From contig NZ_CAMPOV010000005.1 in the NCBI RefSeq assembly GCF_946892675.1, positions 1 through 64,000 on the forward strand: DNA of 64,000 nucleotides, given 5' to 3'. This stretch comes from Arthrobacter sp. Marseille-P9274 (lineage in GTDB: Bacteria; Actinomycetota; Actinomycetes; Actinomycetales; Micrococcaceae). The notes beneath the pieces were generated by a model. It saw nothing but the letters and a program-made list of their open reading frames with translations. It was not told the origin of the DNA and did not search any database. Below, one piece after another: positions 7,653-15,880 of this stretch (position 1 is the stretch's first letter; every line of letters begins with the position of its first letter). Position numbers and translations under genes: made by a program.

Positions 7653-8237
7653 CTAGACGTGCCGGTCCGGAGGCAGGTGGTCCAGGCCGGTGGTTCCGGG
7701 GCCGCCGGTGCCCGGGCGGTGGTCCGTGCTTTCCGGGACGCTGCCGGTTCCCGCCTGGCCCGCGGCGGCGGTGCCGGTGGGGCCGCTGTCGCTGACCTCG
7801 CCGCGCCACGCGCCGGTTTCGGCGCCGCGGGACTCGATGAACTCCTTGAACTTGCGCAGGTCCGACTTCACGCGGGCGCTGTCGATGCCCAGTTTTGCGC
7901 CGGCCTTCTCCACGAAGGTCTCCGGATCCCACGCGAAGCGCACGTTCACCCGGGTGCTGCCCTCGGCCAGCCGCTCGAACGTGACCGTGCCGGCGTGGGA
8001 CTTGCCGTCGATGCTGCGCCAGGCGATCCGCTGGTCGGGAACCTGCTCCACGATCTCGGCATCGAACTCACGTTCAACGCCGCCAATCTTGGTGATCCAA
8101 TGGTTGGCCGTATCCGTCAACTGGGCGACGGACTCCACGCCCGACATGAAATTCGGGAAGGACTCGAACTGGGTCCACTGGTTGTAGGCCGTGCTGACCG
8201 GAACGGCCACATCGATGGTCTCTTCAACAGTTTCCAT
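7653..8237 (-). CDS. SRPBCC family (cyclase/dehydrase-like) protein
   Basis: A 194-residue protein whose first 145 residues match the START/SRPBCC helix-grip fold of 'polyketide cyclase/dehydrase' proteins. It begins with METVEETIDVAVPVSTAYNQW and continues with FPNFMSGVESV and a WRSIDGKSHAGTVTFERL strand. The last 50 residues are a Gly/Pro/Thr-rich, probably disordered tail. Such proteins bind small hydrophobic ligands; no catalytic residues can be assigned. The ATG has an excellent site (AAGGAGG, five bases away). It is transcribed away from the GntR-type regulator at 8439, so regulation by it is possible. Confidence 0.8.
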   Translation of the reverse strand: METVEETIDVAVPVSTAYNQWTQFESFPNFMSGVESVAQLTDTANHWITKIGGVEREFDAEIVEQVPDQRIAWRSIDGKSHAGTVTFERLAEGSTRVNVRFAWDPETFVEKAGAKLGIDSARVKSDLRKFKEFIESRGAETGAWRGEVSDSGPTGTAAAGQAGTGSVPESTDHRPGTGGPGTTGLDHLPPDRHV

Positions 8238-8342
8238 GGTGTCCTCCTTGAGCTGGGGATCAATCGGTCCGCCGTCGCGGACCAGCCGTGGCCACTGGTC
8301 CCCACGCTACACACGAGGGCAGCCAGCGACAATGGAGAGCGA

Positions 8343-8359
8343 AGATCGCTAAGCGATCT
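8343..8359. promoter_or_regulatory. palindromic operator-like site
   Basis: AGATCGCT-A-AGCGATCT is a perfect 8+1+8 inverted repeat in the divergent gap between the SRPBCC and GntR-type genes, 80 bp before the regulator's start. A second short palindrome (CAATATATTG) lies at 8392-8401. Either could be the autoregulatory site; this is inference. Confidence 0.4.
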
Positions 8360-8438
8360 CTACATGTGGCGCGAACCTCGCTGCCGGCGCCCAATATATT
8401 GCATGCCAGAGCGGCTCGCTCCCGTAAAATCATGTGCC

Positions 8439-9101
8439 ATGCCCATCCCGTCGAAACACGGCGTGCACCGCCGTTCGCTGCTGCGCGACCACGTGTATGA
8501 ATCCATCCGCGACGCTATCGTCGAAGGCACCCTCGTGCCGGGGGAACGGCTGCGCGACAGCGAACTCGAGGAATGGCTCGGCGTCAGCCGCACTCCTATC
8601 CGGGAGGCCCTGCTGCGGCTGGAACGCGCGGGGCTGGTGATCGCCGAGCCCGGCAAGGCCACCACGGTGGCACCCTATGACCAGCAATCCACCACCAGCG
8701 CCCAGCAGGTCGTGGCGGCAATGCATGAACTGGCCGCGCGACTGGCGGTCCCGTCGGTGGGCGAGGCAGAGATCGCGGCCATGGCCGGCGCCAACGCCGA
8801 GTTCGCCGACGCCCTGGAGAAGCAGGATGTCGACCGCGCGCTCGCGGCCGACGACCAGCTGCACGGGGTGCTCGTGGCGGCCTGCGGAAACGCCGCGGTG
8901 GCAGCCGTGCTCGAACAGTGGACTCCGGTGCTGCGCCGGGTGGAACGCAGGCGGTTCGGCAGCCTCGCCGCCCGCAACTCGGTGGAACAGCACTCACGGA
9001 TCATCAGCTGTGCGGAATCCGGGGACGCCGAAGGAGCCGCGCTCGCCAGCCGCGAGAACTGGCTCTCCCTGCGCTACTCCGACGATGACGTGTCCGCGTG
9101 A
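8439..9101 (+). CDS. GntR family transcriptional regulator (FCD type)
   Basis: A 220-residue regulator. The N-terminal winged helix (about 10-75) has YESIRDAIVEGTLVPGERL and WLGVSRTPIREALLRLERAGL. The C-terminal all-helical FCD ligand domain includes AADDQLHGVLVAACGN, where Asp and His usually help bind a metal near the effector. ATG 8439 was chosen because the domain begins just after it; the frame stays open far upstream without homology. The stop lies just before the SulP transporter start, so it may control that gene or the divergent SRPBCC gene. The effector is unknown. Confidence 0.9.
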   Translation: MPIPSKHGVHRRSLLRDHVYESIRDAIVEGTLVPGERLRDSELEEWLGVSRTPIREALLRLERAGLVIAEPGKATTVAPYDQQSTTSAQQVVAAMHELAARLAVPSVGEAEIAAMAGANAEFADALEKQDVDRALAADDQLHGVLVAACGNAAVAAVLEQWTPVLRRVERRRFGSLAARNSVEQHSRIISCAESGDAEGAALASRENWLSLRYSDDDVSA

Positions 9102-9112
9102 ACGGAGAATCC

Positions 9113-10630
9113 ATGGCCGCAAACCCCGGCGCTGCGCCGGCACTGACCCCCGAAGAACGCCAGTCGGTGCGGCGCAGCCTGAAGTCCCCCGGGCTGCTCA
9201 AGACGGAAGTCCTGGGCGGCCTCGTCGTGGCGCTGGCGCTCATCCCCGAGGCCATCGCCTTCTCGATCATCGCCGGGGTCGACCCGCGGCTGGGACTCTT
9301 CGCGTCGTTCACTATGGCGGTCTCGATCTCCGTCCTGGGCGGGCGTCCGGCGATGATCTCCGCGGCCACCGGCGCCGTCGCCCTCGTGGTCGCTCCCTTG
9401 GTGGCATCCCACGGCATCGACTACTTCATCGCCGCCGTGATCCTGGCCGGCGTCTTCCAGGTTGCCCTGGCCGTGCTCGGTGTCGCCAAGCTGATGCGCT
9501 TCATCCCGCGCCAGGTGATGGTCGGGTTCGTCAATGCCCTGGCCATCCTGATCTTCCTGGCCCAGGTGCCCGAACTACTCGGCGTCCCGTGGCTGGTCTA
9601 CCCGCTCACCGCGCTGGCACTGGTGATCGTCTTCGGCCTGCCGCGGCTGACCACGGCGGTGCCCGCGCCGCTGGTCGCCATCGTGGTGCTGACGCTGATC
9701 ACCGTCCTGGCGTCCATCACCGTGCCGACGGTCGGTGACAAGGGGCAGCTGCCGGACAGCCTGCCGATGCTCTTCGTCCCGAACGTCCCGTGGAACCTGG
9801 ACACCCTGCAGATTGTCTTCCCGTACGCCCTCGCGATGGCCTTCGTGGGCCTGCTGGAATCCCTGATGACGGCCAAGCTGGTCGACGACATCACGGACAC
9901 ACGCTCCAACAAAACCCGCGAGTCCTGGGGCCAGGGCGCGGCGAACATCATCACGGGCTTCTTCGGCGGCATGGGCGGCTGCGCGATGATCGGCCAGACC
10001 ATGATCAACGTAAAGGCCTCGGGCGCCCGCACCCGCATCTCAACCTTCCTCGCCGGAACGTTCCTGCTGGTCTTCGTCGTGGCGCTCGGGGACATCGTGG
10101 CGCTGATTCCGATGGCGGCGCTGGTCGCCGTCATGATCTTCGTGTCCATCGCGACCTTCGACTGGCACAGCATCCGTCCCTCGACCCTGAAGATGATGCC
10201 GAAGAGCGAGACCGCGGTCATGCTGGCCACAGTCGCCGTCACGGTGGCCACCCACAACCTCGCGATCGGCGTCGGCGTCGGCGTGCTGACCGCGATGGTC
10301 CTCTTCGCCCGCCGGGTGGCCCACTTCGTCACGGTGGAACGCACCGTGCTCGAACTCAACGGGGAGCAGGTCGCCACCTACGTCGTGGACGGCGAGCTGT
10401 TCTTCGCCTCCTCCAACGACCTCTACACCCAATTCGACTACGCCCGGGACCCCCGGAAGGTCGTCATCGATATGCACGCCTCGCATCTCTGGGACGCCTC
10501 CACCATCGCTGTCCTGGACGCCATCACCGAAAAGTACCGGACGCACGGCAAGGAGGTGGAGATCATCGGGCTGAACTCGGCCAGCGCGGTCATGCGGGAG
10601 CGGATGGCCGGCAAGCTCGCCGGCAGCTGA
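9113..10630 (+). CDS. SulP family anion transporter with STAS domain
   Basis: A 505-residue inner-membrane transporter. The membrane domain has about 10-14 helices and includes the conserved AVSISVLGGRPAMISAATGAVAL region, written here in part. A cytoplasmic STAS domain follows (about 405-500) with VVIDMHASHLWDASTIAVLD. Family substrates are sulfate, bicarbonate or carboxylates; the sequence alone does not decide. ATG 9113 follows CGGAGAATCC; a GTG at 9098 overlapping the GntR stop is an alternative start. It is immediately downstream of the regulator and likely co-transcribed with it. Confidence 0.9.
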   Translation: MAANPGAAPALTPEERQSVRRSLKSPGLLKTEVLGGLVVALALIPEAIAFSIIAGVDPRLGLFASFTMAVSISVLGGRPAMISAATGAVALVVAPLVASHGIDYFIAAVILAGVFQVALAVLGVAKLMRFIPRQVMVGFVNALAILIFLAQVPELLGVPWLVYPLTALALVIVFGLPRLTTAVPAPLVAIVVLTLITVLASITVPTVGDKGQLPDSLPMLFVPNVPWNLDTLQIVFPYALAMAFVGLLESLMTAKLVDDITDTRSNKTRESWGQGAANIITGFFGGMGGCAMIGQTMINVKASGARTRISTFLAGTFLLVFVVALGDIVALIPMAALVAVMIFVSIATFDWHSIRPSTLKMMPKSETAVMLATVAVTVATHNLAIGVGVGVLTAMVLFARRVAHFVTVERTVLELNGEQVATYVVDGELFFASSNDLYTQFDYARDPRKVVIDMHASHLWDASTIAVLDAITEKYRTHGKEVEIIGLNSASAVMRERMAGKLAGS

Positions 10631-10682
10631 CCCCGGCGCTCCGGTCTCCCGGCGGCGGACCTGACGCACGACCAACCCCGGT

Positions 10683-10699
10683 TCACCCCAAAAGGGTGA
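10683..10699 (+). terminator. weak hairpin after the SulP gene
   Basis: TCACCC-CAAAA-GGGTGA, a six-pair stem 52 bp after the stop, with no T-run. It is a candidate terminator only. Confidence 0.3.
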
Positions 10700-10754
10700 T
10701 TCGGAACAGCGGCCCGCTTGGCAGTATTCGAACAGGTTCAAATCGCCGCCGGAA

Positions 10755-11258
10755 ATGAAGGGTATGGCCGTGGCAACACTTTCAGTGTGGAAATTCGAAG
10801 ACGAAAACGGCGCCGAGCAGGCAGAGCGGGTCCTGCTGGATCTGCAAAGCAAGGGGCTCATCGAAGTCCGTGATGCGGCGATAGTGTCGTGGCCTGCGGG
10901 AGCGAAGAAACCGAAGACACGGCAAACCCATAACCTGGCCGGTGCCGGGGCCTTGGGCGGAACCTTCTGGGGGTTCCTGTTCGGTCTGCTGTTCTTCATC
11001 CCCTTGTTGGGCGCGGCGGTCGGTGCGGCCGTCGGCGGCCTCGCCGGCTCACTGGCAGACGTCGGCATCGACGATTCGTTCATTAGGCGCATCCGGGAAA
11101 AGGTCACTCCGGGCACTTCGGCGCTGTTCGTGCTATCGGCCGGAGCAGTGATGGACAGGGTGGCCGAAGCGTTTACCGGAACCAATGCCGAGCTACTGGA
11201 AACCAATCTCAGCCGGGAGGAAGAAGACCGGCTGCGCAGCGTCTTCGAACCCGAGTGA
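10755..11258 (+). CDS. DUF1269-type membrane protein
   Basis: A 167-residue protein typical of the DUF1269 family. It starts ATLSVWKFEDENGAEQA, with an alternating soluble part and one Gly/Ala-rich hydrophobic hairpin (about residues 60-98), and ends with an acidic helical segment. The family often sits with stress genes but has no proven function. The start may be 10755 or, more like other family members, the ATG at 10764; neither has a strong ribosome site. The last codons are tandemly duplicated past the stop (11241-11276), and a large palindrome follows. Confidence 0.75.
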   Translation: MKGMAVATLSVWKFEDENGAEQAERVLLDLQSKGLIEVRDAAIVSWPAGAKKPKTRQTHNLAGAGALGGTFWGFLFGLLFFIPLLGAAVGAAVGGLAGSLADVGIDDSFIRRIREKVTPGTSALFVLSAGAVMDRVAEAFTGTNAELLETNLSREEEDRLRSVFEPE

Positions 11259-11276
11259 GTCTTCGAACCCGGGTGC
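11241..11276 (+). repeat. 18-bp tandem duplication containing the stop codon
   Basis: GTCTTCGAACCCGAGTGA (11241-11258, including the TGA stop) is followed at once by GTCTTCGAACCCGGGTGC (11259-11276), two differences in 18. Confidence 0.9.
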
Positions 11277-11322
11277 TAAAGCTAACGACGGCGGCCGCGC
11301 GGCCGCCGTCGTTAGCTTTAGC
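11275..11322. terminator. bidirectional terminator, perfect 24-bp inverted repeat
   Basis: Arms 11275-11298 and 11299-11322 are exactly complementary with no spacer. The arm begins GCTAAAGCTAACGACGGCGG, so the AT-rich base of the stem gives a T-run in either direction. It sits between the convergent DUF1269 and AMIN-like genes. Its inner core (AACGACGGCGG) recurs in the palindrome at 48493. Confidence 0.85.
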
Positions 11323-11328
11323 TGAGTG

Positions 11329-11874
11329 CTACCAGCGGTGGGCTACGTCGATCACCACCATCGTGCGGGAGCCCGGTCCGGCGAGGGTGAAGACGCGGAA
11401 CGGCAGCTTGGCGCGGACGCCCAGGCCGATGGTGGTCTGGCCTTCGAAGCTGCCGGCCCACGCGATCTGCCGGAAGGTGCGGAAGTCGGAGACGTCGACG
11501 AGGTTCTTGCGGTCCCGCGGGCGGTAGGTCGGCTGGCCCTTGCTGTTGTAGGCGGGGGCGCGGACGACGACCTGCAGGTCCGCGGCGCCGCGCAGCGGGA
11601 CGACGAAGCCCGAGCCTTCGGAACGGACGTGCTTGACGTAGCGGACGTCGAATCCGGCGCGTTTGCCCTTGATATCGACGACCATCCGGTCGAAGCAGGC
11701 GTGCCTGCCGGCCCGGACGTTGGTGATCGGTGCTGTGGTCATGCGTGACGACGATTTGGCGAGTGATCCCCAGGTGATGCCGCAATAGGGGGCCGCGGTG
11801 GCTGAGCTGGGAGCGACAAGCCCCAGTCCGACGATCATCAGGAGGACCGCCAGCCACGCGTGCAGTTTCTTCAT
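11329..11874 (-). CDS. secreted AMIN-like domain protein
   Basis: A 181-residue exported protein. The signal peptide has KK, a long hydrophobic core and probable cleavage in SSATAA (about residue 27). The mature part matches the actinobacterial AMIN-like beta-sandwich: ITNVRAGRHACFDRMVVDIKG, a region ending in YRPRDRKNLVDVSDF, then QTTIGLGVRAKLPFRVF. Two Cys (in PYCGI and HACFD) probably form a disulfide. AMIN-related domains bind cell-wall glycans, so a wall-associated role is inferred. Its stop lies 7 bp from the shared palindromic terminator. Confidence 0.75.
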   Translation of the reverse strand: MKKLHAWLAVLLMIVGLGLVAPSSATAAPYCGITWGSLAKSSSRMTTAPITNVRAGRHACFDRMVVDIKGKRAGFDVRYVKHVRSEGSGFVVPLRGAADLQVVVRAPAYNSKGQPTYRPRDRKNLVDVSDFRTFRQIAWAGSFEGQTTIGLGVRAKLPFRVFTLAGPGSRTMVVIDVAHRW

Positions 11875-12085
11875 GGCCGGAGCCTTTCAAAAATAGCGCG
11901 AATGATGGACCAACTTTAGGCGCGCTGCGGCGAAAAGGACCCGGCGCCCGGCGGACTGAATCCGAACCGTAGCGCGCGTTGCGGAACGGGGCGGATTGGC
12001 TGCCGCCACAGCCCCCGGCGGCTCGTTTCACCTGCCGCGGCGGTGGCCGTTCCGCAATGGGCGGTTACGGCGGATCACGCCGGAC

Positions 12086-12712
12086 TCAGCCGTTGTTGGC
12101 CCGGATGCGTTCCCGCAGCCTCGCCGTCAGTGCGTCGCAGCCCGCGGCCAGCTCGTCCGCCCGTACCACCGCGTCCTGCAGTCGGCGGACGGCGGCCTCG
12201 TCGGCGAGGTGGGCCGCATTCGTCTCCAGGGTGGCGGCGGCGGTTCCGGCGGCCGAGCGGATGGAGGCGACGGCGGCGGCGATGTCGCTGAGCACGTTCG
12301 GATTGGCTTCCTGTTCCAGCTCCCGGGCCAGCCCGAGCAGCATGCCGCCGAGTTCCACCAGCCCCAGCGGCGGCGTGGCGGCCTGGCGCAGGCCGTGCTG
12401 GACCTCGCGGCTCCGGCGGGACGCGTCCGCTTCGGTATCCGCGGGCAGCTTGTAGGCCGCGGCGGCCTGGCCGAAGGCCTGTTCGTCGTCGTCGGCAAGA
12501 GCCAGCGCCTGCGGGATGAGCTTCCGCGCGGCCGCTCCGAGGCGCTCCGCCTGCCGGCCGGTCCCGCCGTCTCCGGTGCTGAAGTTGGCCGCCATGGACA
12601 ACAGCCCCGCGGCCTGGGCGAGCTGGACTGCCGCCGTGGCACCGCCGCCCGGCGTCGGCTCGCCGGATGCCAGCCGGTTCACATAGTCCTCGATGCGTTC
12701 TGCCCGAATCAT
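12086..12712 (-). CDS. cyclodeaminase/cyclohydrolase (FTCD C-terminal) family protein
   Basis: A 208-residue all-helical protein matching the formimidoyl-tetrahydrofolate cyclodeaminase domain: SGEPTPGGGATAAVQLAQAAGLLSM is the folate-site signature (written here in two parts, residues about 15-40). It stands alone without the transferase half or other histidine or folate genes, so the substrate is uncertain. ATG 12712 begins the family homology; the frame extends further upstream without a site. It is divergent from the PBP gene. Confidence 0.75.
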   Translation of the reverse strand: MIRAERIEDYVNRLASGEPTPGGGATAAVQLAQAAGLLSMAANFSTGDGGTGRQAERLGAAARKLIPQALALADDDEQAFGQAAAAYKLPADTEADASRRSREVQHGLRQAATPPLGLVELGGMLLGLARELEQEANPNVLSDIAAAVASIRSAAGTAAATLETNAAHLADEAAVRRLQDAVVRADELAAGCDALTARLRERIRANNG

Positions 12713-12813
12713 GGTCCGATCGTAACCACAGTGCCGGACCTGCGCGGGAAGGATCGACAGATCAGCCGCGCGGCCGATAGTTTCAGTAGGGACATTCGAG
12801 GACCGGGGGAAAT

Positions 12814-14718
12814 ATGCAGCGCGGCGCATTAGGGACAGTACTCGCTTTGGCACTGATCGGTACGGCCACGGCCTGCGCGCCGCAGGACGACGGGCGCGGC
12901 ACCGCGGACGCGCTCGCGGCGGCGCTGACCAAGGGCGACGTCTCCGGGCTGGCCTTCACCTCGGAGCCGGCGCAGGTCCAGGAAGAGCTCGCAGGCATCC
13001 TGGCCGGCGCGGACCCGCTGAAGCCCACAGTCTCGGTGTCTTCCCTCTCCGAGCCCGAGGGGGACCAGGCCACGGTCACCCTCAACTACCTGTGGGACGT
13101 TCCGGATTCCGACCAGGACTGGACCTACACTTCCACCGCCGGCCTGGTCCGCTCCGGCAACAACGAAGCCCAGTGGCAGATCGAGTGGAAGCCGTCCGTG
13201 GTGGAGCCTTCGCTGCAGGCCGGGGAGAAGCTGTCGCTCGACACGGCGGAGCCGGAACGCGGCGACATCCTGGACGCGGCCGGCAAGCCGATCGTCACCG
13301 AACGCCCGGTCCGCGTGGTCGGGATCAGCAAGAAGGGCCTGACGAAAGCGCAGGCCGCGGCCTCCGCCAAGGCGCTCGCCGCCGTCGTCGATATTGACGC
13401 CGCGGACTACGCCGCCAAGGTCGAGGGCTACGGCGAGGAGGCCTTCGTGGACGCCATTACGCTGCGCGCGGCCGCCTTCGAAGACCTGGACCAGGAGAAG
13501 CTGGACGCGATCGACGGTTTCCTGGCCGTGGAGGACACGCTGCCCCTGGCCCCCACCCGCGATTTCGCTTCGGCCGTGCTCGGCACCGTCCGCGAGGCCA
13601 CGGCGGAGGACATCGAAAAGTCCGACGGCGCCGTGGTCGCCGGGGAGACGATTGGCGCCTCGGGGATCCAGGCTGCGTTCAACAAAGACCTCGCGGGCAC
13701 GGCGGGACTGGGCTTCTCGGTCGGGGAGACGGAAGCCGAGGGTGCCGAAGCGCCGCGCCGCGAGCTGTTCAGCACCGATGTGGAGGCCGGCAAGGATGTC
13801 CAGCTGACGCTGGAGCCGAAAATGCAGTCCGCCGCTGAGAAGGTGCTGCAGGATACGGAATCGCCCAGCTCGATCGTGGCGCTGAGGCCGTCCACCGGGG
13901 AGATCCTCGCGGCGGCCAACGGCCCGGGCAGCGAGGGCTACAACACAGCCTTCCTCGGTCAGTACGCGCCGGGCTCCACCTTCAAGATCGCGACCGCGCT
14001 GGGCCTGATGCGGCAGGGCCTGACGCCGGACTCGACCGTCGACTGCGAGGCCAAGTTCACGGCGGACGGGCGGACCTTCGAGAACGTGGACGGCTACGAC
14101 CCGGCCTTCCAAGGCGAGATCACGCTGACCGAGGCGATCGCCCATTCGTGCAACACAGCCTTCGTCTCGGAATACGAGAAGCTCTCGCAGGACCAGCTGG
14201 CGGATGCCGCCGGAGCCCTCGGCGTCGGCATGACAGCGGACATCGGGCTCGAGGCGTTCTGGGGCGGCATCCCGCGCGAAGACAGCGAGGGTACCGCCCA
14301 CGCGGCGTCCCTGATCGGCCAGAGCCGGGTGCAGACCTCGCCGCTCTCGCTCGCCGTCATGATGGCCAGCGTGGAGAAGGGCGAACTGGTCGTTCCGCGG
14401 TTAGTGGACGGGTACGACGGCGAGGCGAAGCCTGCCGAGGGCGCCGAGCTCACCGAGGAGGAGGCCCGGCAGCTGCGCACCATGATGCGTGCGGCCGTCA
14501 CGGACGGCTACCTGTCCAACCTGGCGGCGCTGCCCGGAGACCCGGTGATCGGCAAGACCGGCACCGCCGAATACGGCAACAAGGACCCGCTGCAGACCCA
14601 CTCCTGGGTCATCGCCGCCCAGGGGGACCTGGCCGTCGCGGTGTTCGTCGAGGACGGCGACCTGGGTGCCGTCACCGGGGCCCCCATGGTCGAGGCCTTC
14701 CTGAAGGCCGTTCGTTGA
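12814..14718 (+). CDS. class B penicillin-binding protein, lipoprotein type
   Basis: A 634-residue peptidoglycan DD-transpeptidase acting outside the membrane. The N-terminus is a lipoprotein signal with lipobox GTATAC (Cys 21). Then come a MecA_N/NTF2-like domain (about 30-140), a PBP-dimer domain and a transpeptidase domain. All three active-site motifs are intact: STFK (Ser 388, Lys 391), SCN (445-447) and KTG (581-583). This is the Micrococcales counterpart of mycobacterial PbpA/PBP2-like lipoproteins. The ATG follows GGGGGAAAT. No wall-synthesis operon surrounds it. Confidence 0.93.
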   Translation: MQRGALGTVLALALIGTATACAPQDDGRGTADALAAALTKGDVSGLAFTSEPAQVQEELAGILAGADPLKPTVSVSSLSEPEGDQATVTLNYLWDVPDSDQDWTYTSTAGLVRSGNNEAQWQIEWKPSVVEPSLQAGEKLSLDTAEPERGDILDAAGKPIVTERPVRVVGISKKGLTKAQAAASAKALAAVVDIDAADYAAKVEGYGEEAFVDAITLRAAAFEDLDQEKLDAIDGFLAVEDTLPLAPTRDFASAVLGTVREATAEDIEKSDGAVVAGETIGASGIQAAFNKDLAGTAGLGFSVGETEAEGAEAPRRELFSTDVEAGKDVQLTLEPKMQSAAEKVLQDTESPSSIVALRPSTGEILAAANGPGSEGYNTAFLGQYAPGSTFKIATALGLMRQGLTPDSTVDCEAKFTADGRTFENVDGYDPAFQGEITLTEAIAHSCNTAFVSEYEKLSQDQLADAAGALGVGMTADIGLEAFWGGIPREDSEGTAHAASLIGQSRVQTSPLSLAVMMASVEKGELVVPRLVDGYDGEAKPAEGAELTEEEARQLRTMMRAAVTDGYLSNLAALPGDPVIGKTGTAEYGNKDPLQTHSWVIAAQGDLAVAVFVEDGDLGAVTGAPMVEAFLKAVR

Positions 14719-14775
14719 CCGGCGCGGCTGGGTCCATAGACTGAAGACCGTACGTTCCGCTACGAAGGAGGAGAC

Positions 14776-15474
14776 TTGGCCGAGACGACCCCGCACCAGA
14801 ACCTGACTTTCCCGTCCGCCGGAGGTGAAGCCCACGGATACCTCGCCCTGCCCGAATCCGGCAAGGGCCCCGGCGTCATCGTCATCCAGGAATGGTGGGG
14901 CCTCGTGGACCACATCCGCGATGTAGCCGACCGGCTGGCGGCCGAAGGCTTCGTGGCACTTGCCCCGGACCTCTACGGCGGCCGGATCGCCCACGATGGC
15001 AAGGAAGCGGCCGAGATGATGTCGAAGCTGCCGGAGGAGGAAGGCGCCCGGCTGCTGGCCGGCGCGGTGGACTACCTGCTCGGCAGCGAGGCCGTGACCA
15101 GCAAGACCGTGGGTGCGATCGGCTTCTGCATGGGCGGCGGGTTCGTGCTCGCGCTGGCCGCACAGCAGGGCGAGAAGATCGGCGCCGCCGTGCCATTCTA
15201 TGGCGTGGGCCAGGGCGTTCCGGACTCCTACGCCGGCGTCCGCGCCGCCATCCAAGGCCACTACGGCAAGCAGGACTCGTCCTACCCCGTGGAAAAGGCC
15301 AAGGCCCAAGCGGAGCAGATCAGGCGCGAATCGGGCGCAGAGGTCGAGTACTTCTACTACGACGCCCCGCACGCCTTCCACAATGACGAGAACCCGCAGG
15401 GCAATTACCGCCCGGAGGAAGCCCAGTTGGCCTGGAAGCGCTCCGTCGCCTTCCTCAAGGACAAGGTGCGCTAG
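14776..15474 (+). CDS. dienelactone hydrolase family protein
   Basis: A 232-residue alpha/beta hydrolase of the carboxymethylenebutenolidase family. The triad is complete: Cys 118 in GFCMGGGF, Asp 167 in GKQDSSYP and His 199 in DAPHAFHND. Such enzymes open dienelactones in chlorocatechol breakdown, but stand-alone copies often act as general esterases; nothing nearby belongs to an aromatic pathway. The start is TTG, supported by AAGGAGGAG just before it. Its last 20 bp, including the stop, are perfectly duplicated downstream. Confidence 0.9.
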   Translation: MAETTPHQNLTFPSAGGEAHGYLALPESGKGPGVIVIQEWWGLVDHIRDVADRLAAEGFVALAPDLYGGRIAHDGKEAAEMMSKLPEEEGARLLAGAVDYLLGSEAVTSKTVGAIGFCMGGGFVLALAAQQGEKIGAAVPFYGVGQGVPDSYAGVRAAIQGHYGKQDSSYPVEKAKAQAEQIRRESGAEVEYFYYDAPHAFHNDENPQGNYRPEEAQLAWKRSVAFLKDKVR

Positions 15475-15496
15475 CTAAGGACAAGGTGCGCTAGCT
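15457..15496 (+). repeat. perfect 20-bp tandem duplication containing the stop codon
   Basis: AAGGACAAGGTGCGCTAGCT occurs at 15457-15476 (with the hydrolase TAG stop) and again at 15477-15496 without a single change. Confidence 0.95.
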
Positions 15497-15531
15497 CCTG
15501 GCCGGCCGGCGGACCAGCCGACCGGTCAAAT

Positions 15532-15576
15532 GGCCCGATGAACAGCCGGCAAAGCTGGTCAGCCGTTCATCGGGCC
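15532..15576. terminator. bidirectional terminator-like hairpin
   Basis: GGCCCGATGAAC (15532-15543) pairs perfectly with GTTCATCGGGCC (15565-15576), with an inner GCCGGC/GCTGGT stem. It lies between convergent genes and overlaps the last codons of the minus-strand gene. Confidence 0.65.
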
Positions 15577-15852
15577 TTCCGCGTGCAGCTTCTCGGCGCC
15601 CGGCCCGCTGACCTGGACGGTGCAGCGGACCACGATGCGGCCGCGTCCGGCTTCGCCATGGTCGATCAGGGTGCCATCGTCGTCCACCACGGTGTAGGCC
15701 GCGGTGGCGGCGTCGGCTTCCACGCCCTTGCGGCTGGCCTCCTGCAGTGCGTTCTCCAGCGCGCTGCCGCGCAGGGCCTGCTGGTACGCCTCGTCCGCCT
15801 CCCGCCCCGGATCGCCGAAGGCCCAACCAAATACTGTGCTTCCATCTGCCAT
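15559..15852 (-). CDS. conserved hypothetical protein, 97 aa
   Basis: A small soluble protein beginning MADGSTVFGWAFGDPGREAD, then a helical, Ala/Glu-rich part and beta strands (VVDDDGTLIDHGEAGRGRI, VRCTVQVSGP). No signal peptide, membrane span or known motif. The start ATG is 28 bp from the diacylglycerol kinase stop on the same strand, so the two probably share a transcript. No function can be given. Confidence 0.6.
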   Translation of the reverse strand: MADGSTVFGWAFGDPGREADEAYQQALRGSALENALQEASRKGVEADAATAAYTVVDDDGTLIDHGEAGRGRIVVRCTVQVSGPGAEKLHAEGPMNG

Positions 15853-15880
15853 GCCCGCCAGTCTAGCGGCGCACCGGCCG

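Noticed and set aside
10734-10744. GGTTCAAATC, reminiscent of a tRNA T-loop
   Set aside because: The flanks do not form a T-stem, and no anticodon arm or acceptor stem can be built around it.
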